Assembly (NCBI GenBank): GCA_026122235.1
Contig: JAOCZM010000280.1
Location: 1,046,001 to 1,110,000, forward strand
Source: Vinca minor
Lineage: Eukaryota; Streptophyta; Magnoliopsida; Gentianales; Apocynaceae
DNA length: 64,000 nucleotides
Direction of reading: 5' to 3'
Shown here in pieces: positions 45,628 to 57,191 of this stretch; the first letter of the stretch is position 1; every line of letters starts with the position of its first letter. The position numbers and the translations under genes were made by a program. The notes under the pieces are model-generated. The model was given only the letters and a program-made list of their open reading frames with translations. It ran no database searches and was not told where the DNA came from.

Positions 45628-46430
45628 TGTTGGAGTACATTTAATCTAAGGTGCACCAATTCGATTGGGTTGGGCCGGGATTGGATTGGGCCCTTAATCG
45701 GGTTGGGCCGACCAACCCATTTGGATCAATCAATTAGATTGGGCCGTGCCGGGCTTCGGGCCGGGATTGGATTGGGCCCTTAATCGGGTTGGGCCGACCG
45801 ACCCGTTTGGACCGACCTTATGGCTGGAATATTAGACATAATATTCAGCTTTTATTATGGTGGTTGATGTGGTGGAGAAAGTGGAGGAGTGGTTTCCTCC
45901 ATGATCTCCCACTTTCCCCATAATCTCTCCCCACTCTCTCTTGATAGACTAGGAAAATACTGATTTTCCTAATCATTCTAATCAGATTTTTCTCCAGCTT
46001 TTGAAGCTTAGAGAGAAAAGAGAAAAGTGAGTTTTAGAGAGAAAAAGAAAAGATAGATTTCTAGACTTGTTTTCTAGCTTTTTGCTAATAGAAAAGAAGT
46101 TAGAAATCCTGTATCTTGTTCTTCTAAAAAGGTCTGAAAAACATACTCCATTGAAGAGTGTCTTCAAAGCTTCTACAAGGCATTGGCCAGCACCAAGCAG
46201 TAGAAGACCATCCCCGGAAGATCGAGTGGATACTGGGAGAAACGGAGCCTGCATTGTGGTGTTCCGTTCGTGACAACATACCGCTGAAAGTGTTTCAGCC
46301 ATTCTAGCATCAATATAAGGTAAAACACTATCCCATAGTCGTAGGTTCTTACTCGTGGAAGATCCTGGTAGAGGCGGGTCAAGTTGTATTCCGCTGCGCA
46401 CTTGTTTGTGACCCGGTTATTCCTCTAACA
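45628..46430 (+). repeat. 5' LTR of W
   Basis: TGTTGGAGTACATTTA ... TTATTCCTCTAACA. The first 200 bp hold repeated GATTGGGCC and GGGCCGACC units. Then AT-rich TATTAGACATAATATTC, and a conserved 3' half identical in the other LTR except for isolated differences. Confidence 0.93.
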
Positions 46431-46431
46431 G

Positions 46432-46444
46432 TGGTATCAGAGCC
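46432..46444 (+). other. Primer-binding site of W
   Basis: TGGTATCAGAGCC, one base after the LTR end; complements initiator tRNA-Met. Confidence 0.93.
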
Positions 46445-47806
46445 ACTCACGAGTACCCTATAGACTTAATGTGTTATAGTGTTTGTATATAGATTTTGAA
46501 TCTATGTTTTGCATGCCTTAGGATTGCTAGAAATGTTGTATATGTTTTTTGACATGTTTTTCATCATTTTGAATGTATGAAAATCGAGAGTTTCCAGTTT
46601 TGAAGTCATTCAAAAGCTGAAAAAACTCTCAATTTCTAGCTATTCGGTCGACCGGGACTCAGTTTCGGTCGATCGAGGCAAGACAGAAGCTACTGATATT
46701 TGGTTCGGATCAACCGAGTTGGTCTTCGGTCGACCGAAGTTCCTGTTCGGTCAACCGAGTACTCTCAGTACTTTTTCGGTCGACCGAGCTTGGTAGCCGG
46801 TCAACCGAACTGACCAGTATATGAAATGTTCTGTTTGCTGGTTGCTCATTATTTTTCATAAATTGTTATGTTAATTGAGCATGATGCATAGTAGTCGCCA
46901 TTACCCTGTTGGTTTTATTTTATAATACGATCTGCGTATCGTGCCTATTTTTCTCTCAAAAGTTGTAATTTTTTCTTCTCATTAAATCCCCTCGAATGTA
47001 ACTCGAGGTTTCCTTAGAATTATGTAATATTCTAGATTAGGAGAAGGAACAGCTGAGATGATGAAGATTTGGAGGCAACCAACTGAAGGTCAAGACGGTG
47101 TAGAATAGAATGTTTTTCTTTTCACACCCTTAGATTGACTTCACGGTTTTTCCATTGGCTTGGAAAAACCGAATAGGATATGGCGATTACTATTGCATTT
47201 TACATTTATGTATTGGATGCATATGTATATGAGCATAAACTGTTTTATTTATGCTTTTATGGTGAGATTGTTAAAAACAAAACCCCTCAATTAAATATTA
47301 ATTAGTGCCTTCCTAAGTTTGGTCCTCGTCAAGGCCTAGATCGACATAAGTATGGGAAATGCCAAAGCTGTGCATACGTGTCTATCCGGGTGAGGCGCGA
47401 AGGATAAGTTGTGATATCCGCCGGCTAAAACTTAGGGTCCTAGTTAACTGGATTATCTCAATAGATGGATTGAGGATCTAGAGGCAAAAGAGTTGAGAAA
47501 AGTGTATAATGATATGCTTGAATAAATGTTATTCACTCAACTAACCAAGAATTACATAATTTGATGTAATTGGCAAAGCGTTTCCTACCTAAATAACTAA
47601 GTTTTGGGCGATCGACCCAAAGCTGACCTGAAGCGAGGTGAAATATGGATCTTGGCCCAGCTAGAAAGTTAACGAACTTTCCGAGTTGATATTGAGGGTT
47701 ATTCACTCGAAGAAAATAGTGGGAGAAATCATTAAAAAGATAAAGACATAATAATGATTTTAATCGGTACTTACTTTTGTATATGCATATTTTTGTTGTA
47801 GAAAAA
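46445..47806 (+). other. Leader of W with a GGTCGACC cluster
   Basis: Untranslated leader. At 46640-46815 there are seven or eight variants of TTCGGTCGACCGA, as in LTR-A and LTR-B, but here downstream of the LTR. The later part (46850-47250) resembles 14450-14790. Confidence 0.65.
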
Positions 47807-48689
47807 ATGGCAAATTCAAACCAAACACTATCATCTGCGTTACGTCCTTGAGAAGGACAAATTAGAGGGAGTTAACTTTCTCGATTGGTTCAGGGAACTT
47901 GAGAATCGTTCTCAAGCATGAAAGAAAAGGCTGTATGTATTGGAACGACTTTATTCTCGCTATATCGAGGCTCGCGCTTGGCGGCCGATAGAAGTGCTTA
48001 TCGGAAGAATGTTAGTGATGCTTTAGATGTGTCTAGCCTCATGCTTGTCACCATGAACTCGAGCTTCGAAGCAACATGAGGACATGGGGGGCTTATGAGA
48101 TCTTTGGCTCACTCGAAGCAACTATATCGAGGGCAAGAACGCGAGGAGAGATTCGATGTATCGAAATCTCTCTTTCGATGCTAAAAATGTCCGAGGGAAT
48201 GCGGTAGGAACTCACGTTCTTAAGATGATAGGTTATGTTCGGAACCTTGAAAAAGCGGGATTTCCTTTGGGACAAGAGTCGTCGACTGATTTGATCTTGC
48301 AATCGTTGCTCGAGTCATTCGATCGGTTCATTCCGAATTATCACATGAATGAAATTGACAAGCCATTGCTCGAGTTTTTGAACATGTTGAGGACTGCCGA
48401 GAAGGAAATAGGCAAGTCCAAGCCCAACACCATACTTGATGGTGCAAAAGGGCAAAGGCAAAGGTTTTGTGAGATCAAAGGCAAACCGAAAGGTAAGCCC
48501 CGAGGGCAAGCAAACCACTTTCAACAATGCACTGAAACCTTAGGGTGGTGTAGCCAGGACTCTATCTGTCATCATTGTGGTGAGAAGGATCACTGGAAAA
48601 GGAACTGCAAAAGCTATCTTGGCGAGGGAAAAGGGTTGGAAAAAGGAGAAAGCAATTGTTGTTTCGGGACTCAGGTATTTATGTTATAG
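47807..48689 (+). pseudogene. Copia gag of W, decayed
   Basis: ATG at 47807 (MANSNQTL). A region that reads EKDKLEGVNFLDWFRELEN across a frame change is typical of the N-terminus of Copia gag. From 48156 an open frame gives FDAKNVRGNAVGTHVLKMIG, LEKAGFPLGQE and FIPNYHMNEIDKPLLEFLNM. Then a basic linker and a CX2CX4HX4C zinc knuckle (C-H-H-C-G-E-K-D-H-W-K-R-N-C, about 48570-48611). The first third has stops and frame changes, so no capsid protein can be made. Confidence 0.85.
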
Positions 48690-48699
48690 ATATTAATAT

Positions 48700-51600
48700 G
48701 ATTGATATCAATTTAAATACAACTACTTCTTGGGTATTTGATACCGGATGTGGTTCTCACATTTGTACTAATGTGCGAGGGACCGCAAATGAGTAGAGAG
48801 TTGGCAAAGGGTGAAGTGGAACTACGTGTAGGCAACGGAGCACGTGTTGCGACCACTAGCTGTAGGGACTTGTACTTTTACTTTGCCTTCGAGGGCTTGT
48901 TTTGGGTTTAGAAAACTGTTTCTATGTACCTAGTTTAATTAAGAATATTATTTCAGTTTCTTGTTTGGACAAGAAAGGTTTTGAGATTTCGATCAAAAAC
49001 CAACGATTGTCGTTATTTCTGGATAATATGTTTTATGCAAGTGCCTATTTGATTAATGGTCTATATGTTTTTGATCTTGATATGCCAATTTTAAACATAA
49101 ATACCAAAAGGATTAAGACTAATGATTCTAATCCGACATACCTCTGGCATTGTCGTTTAGGCCACATAAACGAAGACCGCATATCCAAACTCCATAAAGA
49201 TGGGCTATTGGAATCATTTGACTTCGAGTCTTATGATCGATGCGAATCTTGTTTGTTGGGTAAGATGACAGCATCACCCTTCACTAAGCTAGGTGAAAGA
49301 GCCGATGATTTATTATGACTAATACATAGTGATGTATGTGGCCCTTTTAATATACATGCAAGGGGTGGTTACCTCTACTTCATTACCTTTACTGATGACT
49401 TCAGTAGGTATGGATATGTGTTCTTGATGAAACACAAATCCGAAGCATTTGCTAAGTTTAAAGAGTTTAAACTTGAAGTAGAAAACCAACTTGGCAAGAG
49501 TATTAAGATTCTTCGATCTGATTGAGGAGGAGAATACTTGAGTCAAGAATTCTGTGACTATCTAAAAGCTTGTGGAATCGTTTCACAACTTTCTCCTCCA
49601 GCTACTCCACAATGGAATGGTGTATCTGAAAGGAGGAACAGAACCTTATTAGATATGGTTCGTTCTATGATGAGTCACACGAGCCTGCCCAATTCCTTTT
49701 GGGGACACGCACTAGAGACAGCAGCTTTAACACTTAACCGCGTTCCATCTAAATCAGTTGCAAAGACGCCATACGAGTTATGGACTGGGAAGCGTCCCAG
49801 TTTGTCTTTCCTCAAGATTTGGGGCTGTGAAGCGTTTGTGAAACGCTCAGCTTCTGATAAGCTGGCTCCAAAATCTGAAAAGTGCATATTTGTAGGTTAT
49901 CCTAAGGAAACTAAAGGATACTACTTTTATATCCCTAACGAGAACAAAGTGTTTGTTGCTCGTACGAGAGTCTTTCTAGAAAAAGAATTTGTTTCTAGAA
50001 ACACAAGTGGGAGTAGCGTAGAACTTTCTCGAAGTTCCGGACTCTCAAACTAGCACTAATGATGAGATGGAAAATGAACAGACTCCACAAGTTGTTGTGC
50101 GGCGGAGTACCACAAAGCAGGTTGTGCGGCAAGCATCTGATTCAAGAAACACAAGAATTGCGTGAGGTCCGGTAGAGTTCAGTCGTCCACCTCCGGAAAA
50201 AATTTGGATTTTTCATAACGGGAACATGGTGATGTTATGTTTGTGGATCACGATGAACCTTCAACCTTCAAACAGGGCAATTAATAGCCCGGATTCGAGA
50301 AATGGCTTGAGGCCATGAGATGCGAAATGGACTCCATGTACACAAACCAAGTCCGGATCTTGGTTGATCCACTGAAGGGTAACTCCCATAGGGGTGCAAA
50401 TGGGTTTTTAAGATTAAAACCGACATGGAAGGGAATGTACAAAGCGTACGAGGGAGACTTGTCGCGAAAGGTTTCAAACAAATTCATGGTATTGACTATG
50501 ATGAGACCTTTTCCCCGTAGTTATGTTCAAGTCCATTCGGATTTTGCTTGCTATTGCGACTTACTATGACTATGAAATCGGCAAATGGATGTCAAAACCG
50601 ATTTCCTTAATGGAAAACTTGAAGAGGATGTGTATATGACACAGCTCGAAGGTTTTGTTACTCCAGAGAATCTCTGGAAAAGTATGTAAGCTTAGAGATC
50701 CATTTATGGACTCAAGCGAGGCTTCTCGAAAAGCTGGAACATCCGATTTAATGACGCCGTCCAGTGAGTTTGGCTTCAATAGAAATGAGGATGAGCCTTG
50801 TGTTTACAAGAAGGTTAGTGGGAGCTCAATCGTATTCCCCGGTTTTGTATGTAGATGACATACTACTCATTGGAAACGACATACCAACTTTAAAGTCCAG
50901 TAAAGGCTTGGTTGAGTACGTGTTTCTCTATGAAAGACTTAGGCGATGCCGACTATATTCCGGGAGTCAAGATCTATAGAGATAGATCCAGGAGACTCAT
51001 TGGCCTAAGTCGAGTACATATATAGACAAGGTGCTAAAGCGGTTTAGCATGCAAGAGTCTAAAAAGGGCCTTTGTCCTATGGCACATGGTATCTGTTTGC
51101 ATCGAACAAACGAGTGTTCTAAAACGCTGCCGAATTAGAACGCATGAAAGAGATCCCTTATGCTTCGCCATAGGATCCATCATGTACGCCATGATATGTA
51201 CTCGCCCGGATGTCTCGTATGCCTTAAGCCTTACGAGTAGATACCCGATCTAATTACGGTGAACGTCATTTGGATCTCGGTCAAGAATATCCTCAAGTAC
51301 TTACGAAGAACTAAGGATACATTCTTGATTTATGGAGGGCGGATGAGCTCGTTGTAAGTGGTTACACCGATGTTAGTTTCCAAACCGAGCAGAGATGATT
51401 TCCGATCGCAATCGGGATATGTGTTTAACTTGAATGGAGGTGCTTTGTGAGTGGCGCGAGTTCAAAGCAATCAACCATCCCAGATTCTACGACAGAGGTC
51501 GAGTACATAGCGAGCTTGTGAAGCAGCTAAGGAGGCGGTTGGATCGGAAATTTATTTCCAGACCTCTATGTGGTTCCTAGTATTGTGAACCCGATAGACC

Positions 51601-51845
51601 TCTATTGTGACAACAATGGGGCTATTTCACAATCTAGGGAACCTATATCTCACCGAGAGGTCCAAACATGTACTACGGCGATTTCACCTAATCCGCGAGA
51701 TTATAGAGAGAGGTGATGTGCATATATGTAGAGTAGACTCGGCGAGACAATGTCGCCGATCCACCGACGAAGCCACTGTCGCAGCAGCGAGCATGATCGT
51801 CACACTAGCTCCATGGGTATCCGATATCCGGAGGGCTGATCTTTA
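48700..51845 (+). pseudogene. Copia pol of W: protease, integrase, reverse transcriptase, RNase H, decayed
   Basis: Protease active site F-D-T-G-C-G-S-H at 48737-48760. Integrase HHCC region (LWHCRLGHINED...CESCLLGK, 49140-49265). Integrase core: HSDVCGPF after an in-frame TGA (49316-49318), then TDDFSRYGYVF, R-S-D followed by TGA (49523-49525) where N is usual, GGEYLS, and NGVSERRNR with the catalytic Glu. GKRPSLSFLKIWGCEAFVK marks the integrase C-terminal part. Reverse transcriptase is in pieces, with Y-V-D-D-I-L-L-I at 50848-50871. RNase H shows DLYCDNNGAISQ at about 51598. Multiple frame changes between 50050 and 51600 make it non-functional. Confidence 0.88.
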
Positions 51846-51916
51846 GAGACAGTCATTAGTATGCCCTAAAGACCATTTATTGTAATTTGGGTCTTTAGTG
51901 CAAGTGGGGAGATTAT

Positions 51917-52810
51917 TGTGCCGTATTTATGTAATTTTCATTTTGATGAATAAAAAGGCATTAATTCCATTATTATTCATTATGTTTACTGCGTTCTTAA
52001 CAACATAAATAAATAATATGTCCTTAGAATAGTATTCACAATTGTTATGAGATACTATTACGAAGCGTCCCTAGTCGAACATTATTATGGAATCTGCGAG
52101 GACAATAATAATGCGTAAGACTAGTATGTGTAGTGATTGATATAAGATATCGGATCGTCACATGGGTATATATGATTAGAGAATCATTATTATCTTTGAG
52201 ACAGGGACCCGTCATGAGAAACACACCATGAGTTGTTATATAATAGTCAACGGTGTTTCTCAAATTTTTGACTCAGGGTTGTATATGAGATCCTTCGACT
52301 TGAGGTCTCACAAGAGTTCTTGCATGGCAAGTGTTATGCTTTGATAATGTTAAACGCTATCCGTAGCTGGGTGAGCAATAAAGGCATTTATTGGGTATAT
52401 CACGAATCTTGTTCGGGATGAGTGGGATGCGAAAAGGATTTGTCCCTCCTATATAGCGGGAGGCGATATCTTGGGCCCCTTGATGGAGTCGACTAATTCA
52501 TGGCCATGAACAAGTGAATCGAGTATATGATATTGATGTCATTTGATTAGTCTACTCGCGAATCAAGAAACTAAAAGATTGGACAATACAAGTGTGACTT
52601 TTTTCATGACTTGTGTTCAATCTAGATATCAAGGACAAAAGGATTTAACTACAAATGTCAAATGTTGTGATTATGATAAATCACCAGATATTTATGAATT
52701 GGGGGTAATGATGCGTTGCTAGATACCTCTCATTACCTGTGACATATGATGTCACGACCAACATCATAGATACCTCTTGGGTCGCACTCATAGATCAACT
52801 GGATTGGGCT
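51917..52810 (+). other. LTR-like module between pol and the 3' LTR of W
   Basis: Directly after pol a polypurine-like AAGTGGGGAGATTAT is followed by TG (51917), as at an LTR start. The module contains a hairpin (CCTCC/GGAGG, about 52443-52462), then GATATC, GGGCCCC and CATGGCCATG, in the same order as in LTR-Z (22383-22460). The true 3' LTR (52811) has no polypurine tract immediately before it. The module may be a displaced or ancestral LTR segment. Confidence 0.55.
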
Positions 52811-53656
52811 TGTTGGAGTACATTTAACCTAAGGTGCACCAATTCGATTGGGCCGGACCGGGCCGGGCCGGGCCGGGATTGGATTGGGCCCTTAATCGGG
52901 TTGGGCCGACCAACCCATTTGGATCAATCAATTCGATTGGGCCGTGCCGGGCTTCGGGCCAGGCCTTGCCGGGATTGGATTGGGCCCTTAATCGGGTTGG
53001 GCCGACCAATATGATTGGGCCGACCGACCCGTTTGGACCGACCTTATGGCTGGAATATTAGACATAATATTCAGCTCTTATTATGGTGGTTGATGTGGTG
53101 GAGAAAGTGGAGGAGTGGTTTCCTCCATGATCTCCCACTTTCCCCATAATCTCTCCCCACTCTCTCTTGATAGACTAGGAAAATACTGATTTTCCTAATC
53201 ATTCTAATCAGATTTTTCTCCAGCTTTTGAAGCTTAGAGAGAAAAGAGAAAAGTGAGTTTTAGAGAGAAAAAGAAAAGATAGATTTCTAGACTTGTTTTC
53301 TAGCTTTTTGCTAATAGAAAAGAAGTTAGAAATCCTGTATCTTGTTCTTCTAAAAAGGTCTGAAAAACATACTCCATTGAAGAGTGTCTTCAAAGCTTCT
53401 ACAAGGCATTGGCCAGCACCAAACAGTAGAAGACCATCCCCGGAAGATCGAGTGGATACTGGGAGAAACGGAGCCTGCATTGTGGTGTTCCGTTCGTGAC
53501 AACATACCGCTGAAAGTGTTTCAGCCATTCTAGCATCAATATAAGGTAAAACACTATCCCATAGTCGTAGGTTCTTACTCGTGGAAGATCCTGGTAGAGG
53601 CGGGTCAAGTTGTATTCCGCTGCGCACTTGTTTGTGACCCGGTTATTCCTCTAACA
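52811..53656 (+). repeat. 3' LTR of W
   Basis: TGTTGGAGTACATTTA ... CCTCTAACA. Same as the 5' LTR but with expanded GGGCC units (52850-52875, 52955-53025). Confidence 0.93.
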
Positions 53657-54273
53657 GATGATATAATCAAGAGATGCTTAGCAATTGTACCTTTTCCGGC
53701 TAGCCACCAAGCAGTGATCATTTGGTGAGGAGTTGATGTAGACCGAAAGGAGAATCCTGTTTCCATTTCCGCATAATGCCATAATTGTCTCGCCAATGGG
53801 CATTCCATGAATATATGTAAAATTGTATCACTCCCCAAAGATCATGCACAATGTGTAACCATTTGAAAACCAAATCTCCATAATATGTCCTCCATTGGCA
53901 AAAATTTGTTGAAATTTTTTCAATTGAAGGGGCATCTTACTTTCCCATAAAAGGGTTCGAGTCAATGAAGATACGCCTCCACCCTGAATCAAACTTATTG
54001 CCGAGGACAATGTGAAAAAACCTGATGCCTCCGGCTTCCATATATGTCTATCTTTTTCCGGTGCAATTGTCACTTCAAGTAGCAATCTGGAAAATGCACT
54101 GGGCAGCCACAGGTTGAGCGTTGACCAGTTCCACTCGAGCCCAGCAAAAAGTCTCTAATCGGTTGGGCAAGGACAGTCACGGGAATGTTATTGATCACCC
54201 GCGTAAATGGCCCATGTAATGTAACATCTTCATAGCAAATTAGCTTGTCTCCTTCACGGACCAATAACCCCAT
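53657..54273 (-). pseudogene. LINE zinc-binding (zf-RVT) region, broken
   Basis: Minus-strand pieces in three frames. First is a segment ending near 54070. Next is HIWKPEASGFFTLSSAISLI...LLWESKMPLQLKKFQ (54040-53890), the W-x-x-x-x-S-G-x-F...LW pattern of the reverse-transcriptase zinc-binding domain. Then SDTILHIFMECPLARQLW (53833-53780), its C-terminal H-x-x-x-x-C part. Frame changes at about 54080 and 53835 disable it. It joins the RNase H half (45627 leftwards) across the W insertion. Confidence 0.8.
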
Positions 54274-55163
54274 ACTCTATTCAGTTAATGTTCACAATTA
54301 AACTTAATAAGGGTGACGACTACCATGCCTTATGCTTAATTAGGATATCGCGAGACAAAGGGATTAAATAGTGGATTGATATTAGGTTCCACCGTAAATT
54401 CATTCACTTTGGGTAGTCACAATGTCCTGCTAGGGACCGCTTGTGATTTATGAACACATACTACTACTAAGTGTGTTTTCATTGCCATTGTGAGATGAAC
54501 CTACAGGGGTCACACGTATAGCCAAGCTAACGAGCTTCATGTCAGATTCAATGAATCTAGAATGTGTCTAGGTTCATTGTATCTGACATTCATTTTTCTG
54601 AGAATAATAAAGAGTTATTATTCGAATTAGAGATAAGGGGCATTTTCGGTATAGCTGGGATTACGTGGGAGTTATTATCCGATAAGGACTCCCACTACCA
54701 GCAGAAGTCTAGGGGACGTGGGAGTTAAAGACTCCCATTGCCAGAAGAGGTGGAGCGGACGTGGGAGTTGTTCTGGAAACAACCTCTCACTCCCTATATA
54801 AACCTCTCTTGGCCGAAACCCTAGGGTTAGACTTTTTCAGCAATACCAAGAAGTCCAGAAAACTGTTTCTGCCTCCCTTTCTCCCTAATTCCAGAAATTC
54901 AGAAAAATCGAAGAGCTAGCACTCGCTGCCCGTTTACGTCGCGTGGATACCGGTAGGGAGTAGTTCCGCAAGGGAAGACTCAAGGTGATCGTTGCTGAGA
55001 GCATAAATACGTAATCTTCCATTCAAGAATCAGATTCTTGAGCCAAGAAACGTAAGTCCTCTTCTTGTAATTCTTGCTTTTTCGATTCGTTTACGTATGA
55101 GCGGATCCTTCAGGGGAGGACTCATGGGTGTTTGGAACGAGTTTCCGCCCATGAATCCCTTCA

Positions 55164-55342
55164 TTATATTCTTCTTGGATTGCAACCCAGAAATTCATAT
55201 CTAAGAAATGCTTAGGTGTGAGTTTACTAACTGGAGGTTGAAATCTATTGGCAAGAAGAATAAAACATAATGATTTAGCATTTTTGTCATCGCAACAGGG
55301 ACACGCCATGGTAACTTGGTAGCAGCTCTCTTTGGAATTGAC
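55164..55342 (-). pseudogene. Unknown host gene, start of the split second exon
   Basis: After an acceptor AG (about 55343-55344) the frame that stays open reads a Cys-rich start (MACPCCDDKNAKSLCF), then LANRFQPPVSKLTPKHFLDM and NFWVAIQEEY, up to the LTR-Z insertion at 55163. It resumes in the same frame at 44077. The C-P-C-C-D-D cluster could bind metal, but no known domain is evident. The exact acceptor is uncertain: another AG at about 55358 would introduce an in-frame stop. Confidence 0.6.
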
Positions 55343-55576
55343 CTTCTTTTAGTCTAGAAATTTTACAACAACAAAAAAAAAGTTGATAAGTCCTACAGCA
55401 AAACCCGTACTGTAAAACCCAAATCAAATTTCCACGAAGCATACCAATATTCATAAAAATCAACCAGAAAAATTAATCTCAAGAATAAGTGCTACTGCTT
55501 CAAAGTAGACGCGAAAGTCGGACTGTCGATTGAAGGAAGAATTGCAACCTTATAAGCGAAAAATTAATAAAAATAC

Positions 55577-55645
55577 CTGAGATGAATCAGCTGTGCTTCT
55601 CAGTTCATCAAGCTCCTCCTCAAAAGACCTCTTTTTCCCTCCCAT
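55577..55645 (-). CDS. Unknown host gene, first coding exon
   Basis: ATG (55643-55645) begins 23 codons, MGGKKRSFEEELDELRSTADSSQ split around the basic start and acidic helix, ending at a consensus donor (CAG|GTATTT, 55575-55577). It is preceded by an AT-rich leader with AACCCTAATC. Phase 0 joins it to 55342. It could alternatively be a first exon for the NAC gene, since the microexon at 40249 is also phase 0, but that lies past the whole split gene. Confidence 0.6.
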
Positions 55646-56289
55646 TAGTTGAGTTGAATTGGAAAATTATGCGGTTCTATGTATTTAGCTGTAAAGAAAT
55701 AAATGAGGAGCTGGTTCCCAAGACAAAAATTGATTAGGGTTAGGATGGTGAAACAATTGATTGATGTTGTATTATTATATTATGATAAATGATAAAACAG
55801 ATCAAATTTTTGCATCGGTAGTGACAAATAAATGTAATTATCTGGTATATCATTTTTTTTTCTTCAAGTAAATACGCATTTTTTATAAAAGCAAGATTTT
55901 GAAACTCGAATTGAAAATAGACCCAATCATTCTTTTGTTCTTTTGATGGAAGTCAGATTTTTGCTCAATCAATCAAAGACGTCGATAGTAGCAGACTAGA
56001 GTGGACTAAGATTATTAGAGGAATAGGGCCTAATGGTATTAAATGATTTTTTACGTCAGAAGAATAAGGTTACTTACATGGAGAGGGTTTTGGACATCAA
56101 AAAAAACATTTTTGTTTTCATGAACTGGATAGTTTAACAACTGTATAAAACCGAGTAGAAGTAGTCACTCAAGCAATTTATCAAACACCTTATGAGAACA
56201 AATTGTCAATTTTTCTGCATTCAAATCTCAAAGAGGATGCATACTAATCTTAAACATATATAAAGAGAGCACTATAGGGATTTTAATTT
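55646..56289. other. Upstream region of the unknown host gene
   Basis: AT-rich, with no coding motif. It probably contains the promoter and 5' leader of the minus-strand gene starting at 55645; no clear TATA box can be assigned. Confidence 0.4.
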
Positions 56290-56936
56290 ACAGAATTAAT
56301 CCAAGTCAGAAGCCATAGTAGAAGAGGTGGAGTGGAGCAGAGTCCAAAATCAGAACCCTTTGATCCAAAGATGAAAAAAGTAAAGGAGATTAAAGAAAAC
56401 GAGTTTTACTCTGCATCGTATGGTGTGTTTGAATTAAGTTTTACCAAGCAAGAAAATATCTCTTAATGGATTATTAAGCATTTAATGCCAACAAGCTGTT
56501 AGTGCAAATGGTTATTTCTTTAGGGACCTTACCTCTGGTTATAAATTGTTTAGGGTCTAAATACACCAATTTGCCTTAATTGTGCTCTTTGGTGTGTTCA
56601 TCATAAACGAGGAATAAGTCCCATCAACCACCATTTTACCCACTTCCCCTTCCCCCATTCATTAACAGTTGTAAAACTTCTTCAACACTACTCTCTCTCA
56701 GACGGTCATCTCTCTCCTCTCTCACCTCCGGCCATTATCCAAAATGACAAATATACCCTTATTGCAAAATTTTCATTTATTTTTTTAAAAATAGTGGTAA
56801 TTTTTTATTTTTCATCATTAAAACAAAATTAGCACAAAAAAAAACAATAATAACCTTTCTCTTGGAGGTTAAGATGAAGAAAACCTTTGCACTTCCCAAA
56901 AGAGCACAGGCGGCAAAACCCCTGGCTAATAAATTG
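56290..56936. repeat. Paralogue of 40730-41830, without the MITE
   Basis: See 40730-41830. The MITE target reads through as ATCTCTTAATGGATTATTAA near 56457. A region with no match (about 56540-56860, CT-rich) separates the two conserved blocks. Confidence 0.75.
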
Positions 56937-57191
56937 ATTTTTTTTTTTTAAGCAAACAGTAAGATTTTATTGATAGTAGGCAAAAAGCCACAATACAGCA
57001 TAAAACCGCCTCCTAGTGGCGGGCTCAATAAAGAACATATCTCTAAGTTATGGATTTTGCCGAAATCGCAGATTTGGCATTCCATTCCTATCAGATATAC
57101 ACTGTAATTGCATTGATAAAGGTAATTGTGAAAAATTAGGAATTTCACAAGAAGCATGAGTGTCACAAGCCTCATTAGCAATCATGTCTGC
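56937..57191 (-). mobile_element. LINE 3' end with poly(A) tail
   Basis: T12 on the plus strand (about 56937-56953, the poly(A) tail in sense) precedes a 3' untranslated part with AATAAA-like signals and then the C-terminus of a LINE RNase H. ADMIANEACDTHASC followed by LRFRQNP-stop matches the usual D-x-x-A-N ... L-P-x-x-x tail. It is different from the LINE at 44725. It is truncated at about 57191, where rDNA begins. Confidence 0.7.

Larger units (their letters stand above)
45628..53656 (+). mobile_element. Complete W Copia retrotransposon, coding decayed (TSD GATGA)
   Basis: LTRs at 45628-46430 and 52811-53656, a tRNA-Met primer site at 46432, then gag, protease, integrase, reverse transcriptase and RNase H in Ty1/Copia order. 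GATGA is duplicated at 45623-45627 and 53657-53661; collapsing it restores the LINE reading frame on the minus strand. The 3' LTR is longer because of extra GGGCC-rich units. Outside that part only a handful of base differences separate the LTRs. The pol region carries many stops and frame changes. An 894-bp non-coding module (51917-52810) lies between pol and the 3' LTR. Confidence 0.93.
44725..54293 (-). mobile_element. 5'-truncated plant LINE (split by the W Copia)
   Basis: About 1.5 kb of LINE 3' sequence on the minus strand (54293-53657 plus 45627-44725). It encodes the reverse-transcriptase zinc-binding domain and then RNase H. ACAATTAA is duplicated at 44717-44724 and 54294-54301. The 3' end, in sense, finishes in a run of T (GTGGTTTTTTTTTAAACC), not poly(A). 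The reverse transcriptase and endonuclease domains are absent through 5' truncation. Confidence 0.8.
44078..55163 (+). mobile_element. LTR-Z (solo) split by a LINE; inserted in a host exon (TSD TTATA)
   Basis: 44078-44724 and 54302-55163 together match the other LTR-Z copies. TTATA lies immediately outside both ends (44073-44077 and 55164-55168). The first ~16 bases of the LTR (TGTTAGTAGTGCCCTA in the other copies) are missing, though the duplication still abuts. At position 44725 it is broken by a LINE fragment with its own duplication (ACAATTAA). TATA box at 54795-54801. Confidence 0.88.

Noticed and set aside
52739..53061. Gly/Pro/Asp-rich frames on both strands
   Set aside because: They are translations of the GATTGGGCC/GGGCCGACC repeats of the W LTR.
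55643..55645. Exon 55577-55645 as the start of the NAC gene
   Set aside because: Phase would allow it, but the complete unknown gene lies between, and its own second exon at 55342 is nearer and also in phase. Transcripts would decide.
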